DNA of 18,099 nt from Clostridia bacterium (lineage in GTDB: Bacteria > Bacillota > Clostridia > TANB77 > CAG-508): the NCBI GenBank assembly GCA_900759015.1, contig CAAEUE010000008.1:1-18099 (forward strand), read 5' to 3'. A model generated the notes under the pieces. The model was not told the origin of the DNA, did not search any database, and was given only the letters and a program-made list of their open reading frames with translations. How positions within the stretch are numbered: position 1 is the stretch's first letter; every line of letters starts with the position of its first letter. Below, in pieces: positions 1 to 7,920 of this stretch. A program made the translations under genes and the position numbers.

Positions 1-261
1 AACTGGGAACAATCTGGAAATAATATGGGAGAAAAGACTAATGAAGTAAAATTAGTAGAAACAGGAAATGTACCAGGATTTGTAGATAACAATGACAAAG
101 ATAATACAGCAAATGCAAATGTAATCATAAGTGTAGAAACAGGAGCGCCACTACCAATAGGATTAATAATAGTATTGGTAGCAATGGTAGGATTAGAAAC
201 AGTAACATTAAGATATGCAGTGGTATTAACTAAAAAACAAAAGAAAGTAAATAAAAAATAA
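1..261 (+). CDS. C-terminal fragment of a cell-surface protein with a sortase-like sorting signal
   Basis: The frame is open from base 1, so this is the tail of a longer protein whose start lies upstream of the window. The 86 visible residues are a polar Asn/Asp/Glu-rich linker, then V-E-T-G-A-P-L-P, a hydrophobic segment of about 25 residues (starting PIGLIIVLVAMVGLE) and a basic tail (TKKQKKVNKK). That order of TG-containing motif, membrane span and positive tail is the usual layout of a C-terminal cell-wall sorting signal. The motif is not LPxTG; it reads S-V-E-T-G, so either a variant-specificity sortase or simple membrane anchoring is possible. A second VETG lies earlier in the linker. 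The internal ATG at base 25 has no good ribosome site, so it is not taken as a start. A terminator follows directly. Confidence 0.6.
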   Translation, partial: NWEQSGNNMGEKTNEVKLVETGNVPGFVDNNDKDNTANANVIISVETGAPLPIGLIIVLVAMVGLETVTLRYAVVLTKKQKKVNKK

Positions 262-267
262 AGTAAA

Positions 268-303
268 GGGAATCATAGCTAAATGCTATAGATTCCTTTT
301 TAT
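268..303 (+). terminator. Intrinsic terminator after the surface-protein gene
   Basis: The arms GGAATCATAGC (269-279) and GCTATAGATTCC (285-296) pair around a short loop with one bulged base, and are followed by TTTTT. The hairpin starts 7 bases after the TAA stop. Confidence 0.8.
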
Positions 304-456
304 ATTGTGTAAATAAATATTTAAAAAGAAATTATAACCAGTTCCTTAATTAAACAAGAGATTCTATAAATAAACTGATTAAGCTTGTACCTAAAGTTCA
401 AAATGTTTACAAAATGTAAATTTTCTGTGAAACAAAAGCTATTATTATAAATTATA

Positions 457-483
457 TTGAAATTTAAAATCTTAAGTGATAAT
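457..483 (+). promoter_or_regulatory. Possible promoter of the GldA/F/G-like operon
   Basis: TTGAAA (457-462) and GATAAT (478-483) lie 34 bases upstream of the GTG start. The 15-base spacer is short, so this is only a candidate. The rest of the 255-base gap (262-516) shows no gene, only AT-rich DNA after the terminator. Confidence 0.3.
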
Positions 484-516
484 ATTTACGTATATTTGTA
501 AAAGGAGGAAAAATCG

Positions 517-1596
517 GTGATAACTGTAAAAAACGTTACAAAAAAGTATGGAAAGTTCAAAGCCGTAGATAACATCAGCTTCGAAATTAATGATGGCGAG
601 ATAATAGGTCTTTTAGGACCAAACGGAGCTGGAAAAAGTACAACGATGAATATTTTAACAGGTTTTATTGAGCCAACAGAAGGTGAAGTTATAATAAATG
701 GTTATAATATTTCAAAAAAACCAAAAAAGGCAAAAAAATGCATAGGATATATGCCAGAGGGAGTTCCTTTGTACAAAGATATGACAGTAAAAGAATTTGT
801 TACATACATGGCAGAGCTTAAAGGTGTAAAAAGAGAGCAAATTAAAGAAAGCGTAGAACAAGCTATACAAGATACATGGCTTCAAAATGTTAGAAAGGTT
901 CTTATAAGAAACTTATCAAAAGGATATAAACAACGTGTTAGTATGGCAGGAGCATTAGTAGGAAATCCAGAAATAATAATATTAGATGAACCAACGGTAG
1001 GCTTAGATCCAAAGCAAATAATAGAAATAAGAAACTTGATAAAAAAGCTAGGAAAAAATCATACTTTAATAATAAGTTCACATATATTATCTGAAATAAG
1101 TCAAATATGTGAAAAGGTAATAATAATAAATAAAGGACAAATAGTTGCAGTAGATTCACCAGAGCACCTAGAAGATACCGTAAATGTTGAAAATGCTATA
1201 AATATAATTGTAGAAGATTCAAATAACAAAATGGATAATATAAAAATAAAAGGTGCAAAGAAAATAGATTTAATAAAGAAAAATGATGATAATACTAAAG
1301 AATATAGAGTAGTTCCAGAAAAAGATTATGATATTAGAAAGACAATATTCTCAGATTTAGCTAAAGAAAATATTACAATATTCGAGCTTAAGAAACCAGA
1401 AATCACTCTAGAAGAAGCGTTCATGGATTTAATTAAGAAAAATGAAAAGGAAAAAGAAGAAAAAGCAAAACAAATAGCGGAGGAAAAAAGACAACAAGAA
1501 GAGAAAAAGCAACAAGAAAAGATTGAAAAGAAAGAACAAAAACAAGAAAAAAAGAATAATAAAAAAGCAAATAAGAAAAAAGGAGGTAAAAAATAA
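517..1596 (+). CDS. ABC transporter ATP-binding protein, GldA/ABC-2 type, with a charged C-terminal tail
   Basis: This is the ATPase subunit of an ABC-2 transporter, acting on the cytoplasmic face of the membrane with the permease and auxiliary protein encoded next. Visible motifs are Walker A GPNGAGKST (34-42), signature LSKGYKQR (133-140), Walker B IIILDEP (153-159) and the H-loop His189 in SSH. The Q-loop position reads MPEGVPLY, with Glu81 in place of Gln, a pattern typical of the GldA branch. About 310 residues make a full ATPase with its C-terminal domain. The last 50 residues are an almost pure Lys/Glu/Gln tail, probably a charged helix, that the family does not need. The GTG start at 517 has an ideal AAAGGAGG (501-508). 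The stop overlaps the next ATG by one base, showing translational coupling. The substrate is unknown. Confidence 0.9.
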   Translation: MITVKNVTKKYGKFKAVDNISFEINDGEIIGLLGPNGAGKSTTMNILTGFIEPTEGEVIINGYNISKKPKKAKKCIGYMPEGVPLYKDMTVKEFVTYMAELKGVKREQIKESVEQAIQDTWLQNVRKVLIRNLSKGYKQRVSMAGALVGNPEIIILDEPTVGLDPKQIIEIRNLIKKLGKNHTLIISSHILSEISQICEKVIIINKGQIVAVDSPEHLEDTVNVENAINIIVEDSNNKMDNIKIKGAKKIDLIKKNDDNTKEYRVVPEKDYDIRKTIFSDLAKENITIFELKKPEITLEEAFMDLIKKNEKEKEEKAKQIAEEKRQQEEKKQQEKIEKKEQKQEKKNNKKANKKKGGKK

Positions 1597-2279
1597 TGTG
1601 GGCAATAATAAAAAAAGAAGTTAGAACATATTTCTTATCTCCAATAGGATATGTATTTATAGGGCTATTTTTATTTATGGCAAGCATGTTTTTCTATGCG
1701 GATATATTAGTTACAGGATCAACAATGTTTAGTTCTATGTTCTATTCATTATCTACAATATTAATAATGATAGTACCATTATTAACAATGAGAACTTTTT
1801 CAGAAGAAAGAAAAGATGGAACAGAACAATTACTATTAACAGCACCAAGAAGTGTAACAAGCATTGTTTTAGGAAAATTTTTTGCAGCTTTAATAGTTCT
1901 TTTAATTGCAATATTATTAACATTGATATATTATGTAATATTAATGTTTTTAGGAGAGCCAAATATAAAAACATCACTTGTAACTGTTTTGGGATTTATA
2001 TTATTAGGTGCTGCATTAATATCATTTGGAATGTTTGCTTCAAGTCTAACAGAAAACCAAGTAATAGCAGCTATTATATCTATAGCATTTTATGTAGTAA
2101 CATGGATAGGAACTCCTTATCTTAGTTCAAGTTTAGAGCCACTAGGATTAATGAATATGTTTAACAGATTTGGAAATGGGCAAATAGCTTGCACTGAAGT
2201 AGTAGCATTTCTTTCTTATACAGTACTATTTATATTATTAACTATTATAGTTATACAAAGAAGAAAAAGTGTTAAATAG
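1596..2279 (+). CDS. ABC-2 type permease, GldF-like
   Basis: This is the membrane-spanning subunit of the transporter. Its 227 residues contain about six hydrophobic segments, near 15-37, 48-66, 88-118, 126-150, 157-176 and 203-221. A cytosolic loop at 65-86 (RTFSEERKDGTEQLLLTAPRS) carries the E-E-(R/K)-x-x-G-T-x-(E/Q)-L-L-L-T pattern of GldF/ABC-2 permeases, and probably contacts the ATPase. The ATG overlaps the stop of the ATPase gene by one base and is served by AGGAGG (1581-1586) inside that gene. It is the middle gene of the operon. Family assignment is firm; the transported substrate cannot be read from the sequence. Confidence 0.88.
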   Translation: MWAIIKKEVRTYFLSPIGYVFIGLFLFMASMFFYADILVTGSTMFSSMFYSLSTILIMIVPLLTMRTFSEERKDGTEQLLLTAPRSVTSIVLGKFFAALIVLLIAILLTLIYYVILMFLGEPNIKTSLVTVLGFILLGAALISFGMFASSLTENQVIAAIISIAFYVVTWIGTPYLSSSLEPLGLMNMFNRFGNGQIACTEVVAFLSYTVLFILLTIIVIQRRKSVK

Positions 2280-2295
2280 AGAAAGGAGAATTATA

Positions 2296-3732
2296 GTGAG
2301 AAAATTTTTCGAGATAATAAAGAAAAAATGGATAGCTGATACAACTAGAGTTGTTTTATTAGTAGCATTATTAATTGTAGTATATATAGCTATAAATATA
2401 TTAGCAGAAAAATTAAATTTACCAACTCTAGATTTTACAGAAGAAAAATTATATTCTATATCAGATGAAAGTAAGAATATAATAAAAGATATAGATCAAG
2501 AAGTAACGATTTACTTTTTCGGAGCAGATGAAAATACAGCAATAATAGATTTTGCAAAACAGTATACAGCAATAAATCCTAATATCAAAGTAGAAGTTGT
2601 AGATGCTACACAAAGAACAGATTTATTAGATAAATATAGTGTATCAAGTAGTGAATCTGCGATAGTTGTACAATCACCAGAAAGATCAAAAAAAATATCT
2701 GCATATGAATTAAGTAGTTATAATTATACAACAGGAGAAACAACAGATCTAACAGAGGAAAAAGTTACAAATGCTATAGTAGATACAACTTCAGAAGATA
2801 AAACAAAAGCATATTTTATAACAGGTCATGGAGAAATGGTAGAAGATATGCAACTTGCAAAGCAATATTTAAAAAATGATATTATAGATGTTGATGATTT
2901 GGATTTATTAACAAGTGATATACCAGATGATAGTAATGTTTTAATAATTACAACACCAACTGAAGACTTTACAGAAATTGAAACTGACAAAATAATCAAT
3001 TATATAAATAATGGAGGAAATATATTATGGGTTAGTAATGTTAAAACATCAGATTTACCAAATGTTCAAAAAATTTTAGATATGTATGGAGTAACTGTTG
3101 GAACAGGTATTATAAGAGAGACTGATTCTGATAGAATGTTACCAGGAACACCAAATTTCATATTGCCAAGTTTATCTACACATAAAGTAACAGAAGATAT
3201 ATCAGATGGATATATAATTTTATTTAATGCAACAAGATTAGAATTTAAAAGTGATGAAGAACTTGAGAATTTAGGTGTTACTGCAGAACCTATTATTCAA
3301 TCTTCAGAAGATTCTTATTATAGAACAGATCAATCAATAACAGCAACTTCAAAGCAAGAAGGAGAAGAAACAGGTTCATTCCCAATAGGAGAAGAATTAA
3401 CAAAATCTTTAGGTGAAGACAAAGAGTCTAAATTAATAATTTTTGGCAATAACTTCTTTGTTTCTGATACACCTATAACAATGACTACAACAAGTTCAAC
3501 CCAATCAATAGATGCAATTAATTTTAGAAGTAATTCAGATATATTATTAAATACAGTATCATATTTAGCAGATAGAGATCCTGCAGTTACAATTAGAAAG
3601 AAAACTGAATATGTATCATATACAGCAACACAAAAGCAAGATTTAATAATAAGAAGTATAATATTTATATTGCCATTTGTAATAATTATCATTGGTATAA
3701 TTATATGGCAAATTAGAAGAAGAAAAAGATAA
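2296..3732 (+). CDS. GldG-like auxiliary protein of the ABC-2 transporter
   Basis: The 478-residue protein has one N-terminal membrane span (about 18-37), a large domain between the spans and a second span at about 452-472 ending in a basic tail (WQIRRRKR). The sequence after the first span (LDFTEEKLYSISDESKNII) and the F-I-T-G-H-G-E motif near 174-180 match the GldG/ABC_transp_aux family, which accompanies GldA/GldF-type transporters and is thought to sit outside the membrane. I chose GTG 2296 because AAAGGAG (2282-2288) lies 7 bases upstream. The longer frame from GTG 2269 would start inside the permease gene with no ribosome site and would add nine residues, several of them encoded by the Shine-Dalgarno itself. 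A strong terminator closes the operon. In Bacteroidota such proteins serve gliding, but in Bacillota the role is unknown. Confidence 0.85.
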   Translation: MRKFFEIIKKKWIADTTRVVLLVALLIVVYIAINILAEKLNLPTLDFTEEKLYSISDESKNIIKDIDQEVTIYFFGADENTAIIDFAKQYTAINPNIKVEVVDATQRTDLLDKYSVSSSESAIVVQSPERSKKISAYELSSYNYTTGETTDLTEEKVTNAIVDTTSEDKTKAYFITGHGEMVEDMQLAKQYLKNDIIDVDDLDLLTSDIPDDSNVLIITTPTEDFTEIETDKIINYINNGGNILWVSNVKTSDLPNVQKILDMYGVTVGTGIIRETDSDRMLPGTPNFILPSLSTHKVTEDISDGYIILFNATRLEFKSDEELENLGVTAEPIIQSSEDSYYRTDQSITATSKQEGEETGSFPIGEELTKSLGEDKESKLIIFGNNFFVSDTPITMTTTSSTQSIDAINFRSNSDILLNTVSYLADRDPAVTIRKKTEYVSYTATQKQDLIIRSIIFILPFVIIIIGIIIWQIRRRKR

Positions 3733-3738
3733 TAATTA

Positions 3739-3782
3739 AAAGTTGTCTAAAAGCCTTTTAGGTATTAGACAACTTTTTTTTA
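3739..3782 (+). terminator. Intrinsic terminator of the GldA/F/G-like operon
   Basis: A perfect 10-bp stem, AGTTGTCTAA (3741-3750) with TTAGACAACT (3765-3774), has an inner AAAAGCC/TTTTAGG pairing and is followed by eight or more T residues. The remaining gap to 3921 is AT-rich, with no gene seen. Confidence 0.92.
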
Positions 3783-3921
3783 TGTTATTTGCCAAAAAAT
3801 AAAAATTGAACAAGGAAAAAAGGAGTGTTTCTAAATCGCTAAAAAAATTAATAAATATATTTATATTTTTCGCGTTTTATGATAATATTTAAATACAAAA
3901 AAATAAAGGTGGAGAGGAAAT

Positions 3922-4296
3922 ATGAATAACTTATTTATAGAATATCCAAAATGTTCAACTTGTCAAAAAGCAAAAAAATGGTTAGATGATAATAAAATAA
4001 ATTATATAGATAGAAATATTGTAACAGAAACACCATCAAAAGAAGAACTTAAAGAATGGATATCTAAATCAGATATTGATGTAAGAAAATTTTTTAATAC
4101 AAGTGGTATGAAATATAGAGAATTAAATATAAAAGAAAAAATAAAAGATATGTCAGAAGATGAAATATATGAACTTTTAGCTTCTGATGGAATGTTAATA
4201 AAAAGACCATTATTTATATCAGATAATTTAATATTAAAAGGATTTAAAGAGAAAGAATGGGAAAAAATTAAAGGAGAAAATAATGGAATTAATTAG
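3922..4296 (+). CDS. ArsC/Spx-family thioredoxin-fold protein
   Basis: The 124-residue protein belongs to the arsenate reductase (ArsC)/Spx/YffB family, which has a thioredoxin-like fold. It carries C11-S-T-C14 followed by QKAKKWL in the first helix, the family's active-site or redox position, and the conserved K-R-P-L-F near 94-98 that precedes the last strand. Length is normal for the family. A C-x-x-C pair resembles Spx-type redox switches more than the single catalytic Cys of E. coli ArsC. It is therefore unsafe to call it a true arsenate reductase, and no ars genes lie nearby. The ATG has AAAGGTGGAGAGG upstream. The 3' end overlaps the next gene by 14 bases, and that gene's ribosome site AAAGGAG lies within this one. 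The two are therefore probably co-expressed with the CvpA gene. Confidence 0.85.
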   Translation: MNNLFIEYPKCSTCQKAKKWLDDNKINYIDRNIVTETPSKEELKEWISKSDIDVRKFFNTSGMKYRELNIKEKIKDMSEDEIYELLASDGMLIKRPLFISDNLILKGFKEKEWEKIKGENNGIN

Positions 4297-5476
4297 CTTT
4301 AATAAGTATAAGAATACAAAGAATAAAGGCAAATTAAATAGAAAAAAAGTTGTTATTATTGTTACAATAATAGTTATTTTAATTATAATCGCAATACTTA
4401 CAGCAATATACATGATGAATAGAACTTTTAGAGATAATGTAGACAAATATATTTTTAGGAAAAATATAGAAGAAAATAATGGACCGACAATAGAATTGCC
4501 ATCACAAATAGAAAATAATAATCTTATAGCATATAACAATTATATTGGAATATTAAATAAAAGTATTTTGAATATATATTCAACAAGTGGAAATAAAGAA
4601 AAGGAATTAGAAGTAGAAATAAGTAATTGTATATATGATACTTCAAATAGATTTTTAGCTATTGCAGAAAATGAAGGTTCAAAATTAGAACTTATATCCG
4701 GAACTGATATTTTATGGAAAAAAGATATAGAAGGAAATATAGAACATATTTATGTGAACAAAAATGGATATGTATCAATTATAATTACAGGAACAAGCCA
4801 TAAAAATGTTATAATAACATATAATCCAGATGGGACAGAACTTTTTAGAACATTTTTATCACAAACAACTGCAACAGATGTGGAAATATCAAACGATAAT
4901 AAATATTTAGCATATGGCGAAGTTGATGCTTCAGGAAGCTTTATTCAATCAAATGTAAAAATAATATCAATAGAAAAAGCACAAACTGATCCATCGAATT
5001 CCATTGAATATATTTATCCAGCAGAATCTAAAGAAATAATTGTAGATTTAAAATATCAAGATAATAATAAGCTAATATGTATGTATGATGATTCTATACA
5101 TATTATAGAAAATAATTCAGATAAGAAAATTTTAGATATATCAAATACAAAAAATACTTTTGCGGATATTAATTTAAAAGATAGTGTGGTTTGTATAACA
5201 GAAAAATCATCTGGATTGTTTGCAAACATAGATGTGGAAATAACTAATATAACAAATAATAAAACTAATGTTTATAATATTGATGGTGCAGCAACTAGTA
5301 TAAAAGCATTAGAAAATGTAATAGCGGTAAATTTAGGAACAGAAGTGGATTTTATTAATACAAATGGTTGGTTAATAAAGAAATACAACTCATCTACAGA
5401 AATAAACAATATTTTATTAGGCGAAAGTATTGCAGGCATTGTTTATGCAGATAAAATAGAAATTATTAATTTATAG
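4283..5476 (+). CDS. Membrane-anchored DUF5711-like protein, possibly a beta-propeller
   Basis: The 397-residue protein has a Lys-rich cytoplasmic N-terminus, one membrane span (about 23-45) and a long exported domain. The domain is made of repeated short strand-like blocks with Asn-Gly and Asp-Gly turns, such as YNNYIGILNKSILNIYSTSG, ISNDNKYLAYGE and TNGWLIKKYN. This looks like a beta-propeller, and I recognise it as resembling the clostridial DUF5711 family, whose function is unknown. ATG 4283 has AAAGGAG (4270-4276) 6 bases upstream and overlaps the ArsC-like gene in another frame. It ends 9 bases before the CvpA-like gene, so the three genes form one operon. The fold is inferred from pattern only. 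Confidence 0.7.
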   Translation: MELISFNKYKNTKNKGKLNRKKVVIIVTIIVILIIIAILTAIYMMNRTFRDNVDKYIFRKNIEENNGPTIELPSQIENNNLIAYNNYIGILNKSILNIYSTSGNKEKELEVEISNCIYDTSNRFLAIAENEGSKLELISGTDILWKKDIEGNIEHIYVNKNGYVSIIITGTSHKNVIITYNPDGTELFRTFLSQTTATDVEISNDNKYLAYGEVDASGSFIQSNVKIISIEKAQTDPSNSIEYIYPAESKEIIVDLKYQDNNKLICMYDDSIHIIENNSDKKILDISNTKNTFADINLKDSVVCITEKSSGLFANIDVEITNITNNKTNVYNIDGAATSIKALENVIAVNLGTEVDFINTNGWLIKKYNSSTEINNILLGESIAGIVYADKIEIINL

Positions 5477-5485
5477 GAGGATTAA

Positions 5486-6106
5486 ATGAATATTATAGCA
5501 GATATTATAGTTGTTTTGATATTAGCAATTTGTATTTTTTTTGGAATAAAAAGAGGTCTAACAGGTGTAATCGTGAAATTACTATCTATAGTGATTTCAT
5601 TAGTACTTTCATTAATATTATTCAAACCAATATCGGCAATAATTATAAATCATACAGATATATATAACAATCTAACTACAACAATAGAAAATTCATTGAA
5701 TTCAAATAAAGACGACACAGAAAAGAGTACAGAACCAAACATAATATTAGATGCAGTAAATGAACAACTTGAAAATGTTAAAGAAAATACAAACAATGTA
5801 ATTGCTAAAAGTATAGCAGAAGTTATTATTAATTTAATAGTTATAGTAGTATTATTTGTAATTATTAATATTATAATGTTCTTTTTAAAATTTATATTTG
5901 GAGCTATTGCTTCATTACCAATTATAAAACAGATAGATAAATTAGGTGGACTAATTTATGGAATCATAGAGGGATTGTTAATTGTATATATAATCCTTGC
6001 AATATTATCATTTGTAAATGTACAAGAAGTACAATTAGCAATTAAATCATCATTTATAACATCGATTTTATATAATAATAACCTATTATTGTTATTACTT
6101 TTTTAA
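5486..6106 (+). CDS. CvpA-like integral membrane protein
   Basis: The 206-residue protein has the CvpA-family layout. It has an N-terminal pair of spans (about 3-20 and 27-47) joined by FGIKRGLTG, a polar loop (about 55-108) with several Asn/Lys/Glu-rich stretches, then a span at about 110-136 and another at 155-176. GGLIYGIIEGLL before the last span is typical of the family. CvpA is named for colicin V production in E. coli, and its molecular role in Gram-positive bacteria is not settled. AGGAGG overlaps the stop codon of the preceding gene and is 5 bases from the ATG. The last residues (NNNLLLLLLF) are low-complexity but end at a clean stop just before a terminator. Confidence 0.82.
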   Translation: MNIIADIIVVLILAICIFFGIKRGLTGVIVKLLSIVISLVLSLILFKPISAIIINHTDIYNNLTTTIENSLNSNKDDTEKSTEPNIILDAVNEQLENVKENTNNVIAKSIAEVIINLIVIVVLFVIINIIMFFLKFIFGAIASLPIIKQIDKLGGLIYGIIEGLLIVYIILAILSFVNVQEVQLAIKSSFITSILYNNNLLLLLLF

Positions 6107-6150
6107 AATATTAAACTTCAAGGAAATTCTTGAAGTTTAATATTTTTTTT
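6107..6150 (+). terminator. Intrinsic terminator of the ArsC-like/DUF5711/CvpA operon
   Basis: A perfect 16-bp stem, AATATTAAACTTCAAG (6107-6122) with CTTGAAGTTTAATATT (6129-6144), has a 6-base loop and runs into eight T residues. It begins directly after the TAA. Confidence 0.93.
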
Positions 6151-6158
6151 GCTATACT
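6130..6158 (+). promoter_or_regulatory. Promoter of the LCP-rsfS operon, overlapping the preceding terminator
   Basis: TTGAAG (6130-6135), a 17-base spacer and TATACT (6153-6158) give a good sigma-A type promoter 33 bases upstream of the TTG start. Its -35 box lies within the right arm of the upstream terminator stem. Confidence 0.6.
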
Positions 6159-6190
6159 ATAAATCATACTTATAATAGGAGTGAAAAAAA

Positions 6191-7534
6191 TTGGCAAGTA
6201 AACATATGAAAAATAATAATGGAAATATAAATAGAAAAAAAGTAAATAATAATAGAAGAACAGTAAATAAAAATAGAGATAATGTAAATAGTAAAGGGAA
6301 AATAGGGAATAGACCAAGCAAGAAAAAACACGTGGTAGCGAAAAGAGTAATATTATTAATTATAGTAATATTAATAATTTTAGCAGGAGTGTTTACAAGT
6401 AAGATTGTTATGAATGGTGGTGGACTAAAAGGACTACTTGCAACACTAGTTGGACAAACAGAAGAAACAAGAAAAAATATGTCAGAAATCGAATTTTTGA
6501 TATTAGGAGAAAGCTTGAATTTAACAGATACAATAATGATAGGAAAATATGATCCTAATTCTCAAAAAGCAGCTTTAGTTTCAATCCAGAGAGATACTTT
6601 TATAGGTGATAATCCTAAAAAAGCAACAGCATATGATAAAATAAATTCTGTATATCAAGGTAAAAATTCTGAAAAAATTTTAAAGGAAGTTAATGAGTTA
6701 ACAGGATTAAATTTAAAATATTATGTTGCAATTGATACAGAGGGATTAAAAGAATTAGTAGATGCAATAGATGGAGTAGAATTTTATGTTCCAATGGATA
6801 TGAAATATGATGATACTAGCCAAGATTTACACATTAATTTAAAAGAAGGCTTGCAAAAATTAAATGGAGATCAAGCAGAACAAGTTTTAAGATTTAGACA
6901 TAACAATGATGGTTCTACATATCCTTCATCTTATGGAACTCAAGATACAGGAAGAATGAGAACACAAAGAGATTTTATATCAGCCCTACTAAAACAAACT
7001 TTGAAACCAAATAATATATTAAAAATTGGTGAACTTATAGATATAGCGAACAATAATATAGAAACAAATATACCAATAGATACTTTAAAAGACTATATTC
7101 CATATGCAGTAGAATTCTCTACAGATAATTTAAAAACTGCAACTTTACCAGGAGAGCCAAAAGAAATGAATGGGGTATGGCTATATTTAACAGATGAAGA
7201 CGAAGCACAAGCTATGATTGCACAATATTTCTTTGATTGTCCTTCTGAAGATGAGGTAACAAATGAAATGCCAACACTTCAAATTTTAAATGGAACAAGT
7301 GATTTTAGTAATTTAGCAGAAGTTGTAAATAAATACAAGGAAAAGGGATATAATATTTTAAAAGTAGGAAATACAGAATCAAAAGTAAAACAAACAAAAA
7401 TAACAAATAGAACAAAACAATCTACAGAGAAAATGACAGAAGTAAAAAATATAATAAAACAAAATGCAAAAACAGAAACTGGTAAGGATACAGAAGATGT
7501 AGATTTTACCGTAACTATTGGACGAGATTATTAG
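6191..7534 (+). CDS. LytR-CpsA-Psr (LCP) family cell-wall glycopolymer ligase
   Basis: LCP enzymes attach undecaprenyl-linked glycopolymers such as teichoic acids or capsule to peptidoglycan outside the cell. The 447-residue protein has a very basic Asn/Lys/Arg-rich cytoplasmic N-terminus (1-52), one membrane span (about 53-69) and the LCP domain (about 98-275). The domain shows LTDTIMI (Asp113), SIQRDTF (Arg134), RFRHNNDG (Arg234/Arg236) and GRMRTQRDF (Arg255/Arg257/Arg260). A C-terminal LytR_C-like domain spans about 355-447 (LQILNGTSDFSNLAEVV). The usual D-S-R near the first Asp is shortened to GESLNLTD, as I recall in other clostridial members. The TTG start at 6191 is preferred because AGGAG (6177-6181) lies 9 bases upstream; the ATG at 6206 is too far from it. 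It precedes rsfS by 8 bases. Confidence 0.9.
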   Translation: MASKHMKNNNGNINRKKVNNNRRTVNKNRDNVNSKGKIGNRPSKKKHVVAKRVILLIIVILIILAGVFTSKIVMNGGGLKGLLATLVGQTEETRKNMSEIEFLILGESLNLTDTIMIGKYDPNSQKAALVSIQRDTFIGDNPKKATAYDKINSVYQGKNSEKILKEVNELTGLNLKYYVAIDTEGLKELVDAIDGVEFYVPMDMKYDDTSQDLHINLKEGLQKLNGDQAEQVLRFRHNNDGSTYPSSYGTQDTGRMRTQRDFISALLKQTLKPNNILKIGELIDIANNNIETNIPIDTLKDYIPYAVEFSTDNLKTATLPGEPKEMNGVWLYLTDEDEAQAMIAQYFFDCPSEDEVTNEMPTLQILNGTSDFSNLAEVVNKYKEKGYNILKVGNTESKVKQTKITNRTKQSTEKMTEVKNIIKQNAKTETGKDTEDVDFTVTIGRDY

Positions 7535-7542
7535 GAGGAAAT

Positions 7543-7866
7543 ATGGAAAACGAATTATTAAATAAGATAGTTAAAATATTAGACGAAAAGAAAGCTATAG
7601 ATGTAAAAACTATTGATATTAAAGAAAAAAGTTCTTTAGCAGACTATATGGTTATAGCAAGTGGAACATCTACAACACATATAAAGGCTTTAGCAGATAA
7701 TGTGGAAGAAGAATTAAAAAAAGAAAATATTCTTCCTCATAAAGTAGAAGGATATAACTCTAATTCTTGGATATTAATGGATTATTTAGATGTAATTGTT
7801 AATATCTTTACAGAAACAGATAGAGAACATTATAAATTAGAAGACTTATGGGAAAAATTAAATTAA
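7543..7866 (+). CDS. rsfS: Ribosome silencing factor RsfS
   Basis: RsfS binds ribosomal protein L14 and blocks joining of the 30S and 50S subunits, lowering translation when nutrients are short. The 107 residues are normal length and show the family core: KSSLADYMVIASGTSTTHI (30-48), the helix KALADNVEEELKK, the segment KVEGYNSNSWILMDYLDVIVNIF and the final YKLEDLW. AGGAGG sits immediately before the ATG, with 8 bases between the LCP stop and this start, so the two genes are co-transcribed. LCP-rsfS pairing is common in Clostridia, often next to nadD, yqeK, obgE and yhbY. Here yhbY is about 2.2 kb away and the others are absent, suggesting local rearrangement. Confidence 0.95.
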   Translation: MENELLNKIVKILDEKKAIDVKTIDIKEKSSLADYMVIASGTSTTHIKALADNVEEELKKENILPHKVEGYNSNSWILMDYLDVIVNIFTETDREHYKLEDLWEKLN

Positions 7867-7885
7867 ATTAAATATTTAACACAAA

Positions 7886-7920
7886 AGAAAAGCAAGGTAT
7901 TTATTTACCTTGCTTTATAA
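7886..7920. terminator. Bidirectional terminator between rsfS and the carboxypeptidase gene
   Basis: AAAGCAAGGTA (7889-7899) pairs with TACCTTGCTTT (7906-7916). On the minus strand it is followed by TTTTCTTTTG, a good terminator tract; on the plus strand by TTTATAATAT, a weaker one. The minus-strand stop codon (7905-7907) lies inside the hairpin. Confidence 0.8.

Noticed and set aside
2269..2295. Longer GldG-like start at GTG 2269
   Set aside because: It would begin inside the permease gene, lacks a ribosome site and would translate the Shine-Dalgarno of the better GTG at 2296.
3330..3692. 120-residue open frame on the minus strand inside the GldG-like gene
   Set aside because: It is a shadow frame in AT-rich coding DNA, without a ribosome site or recognisable protein content. 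Other minus-strand frames inside plus-strand genes were rejected for the same reason.
3922..4296. True arsenate reductase
   Set aside because: The CxxC pair and lack of any ars genes make a general ArsC/Spx family label safer.
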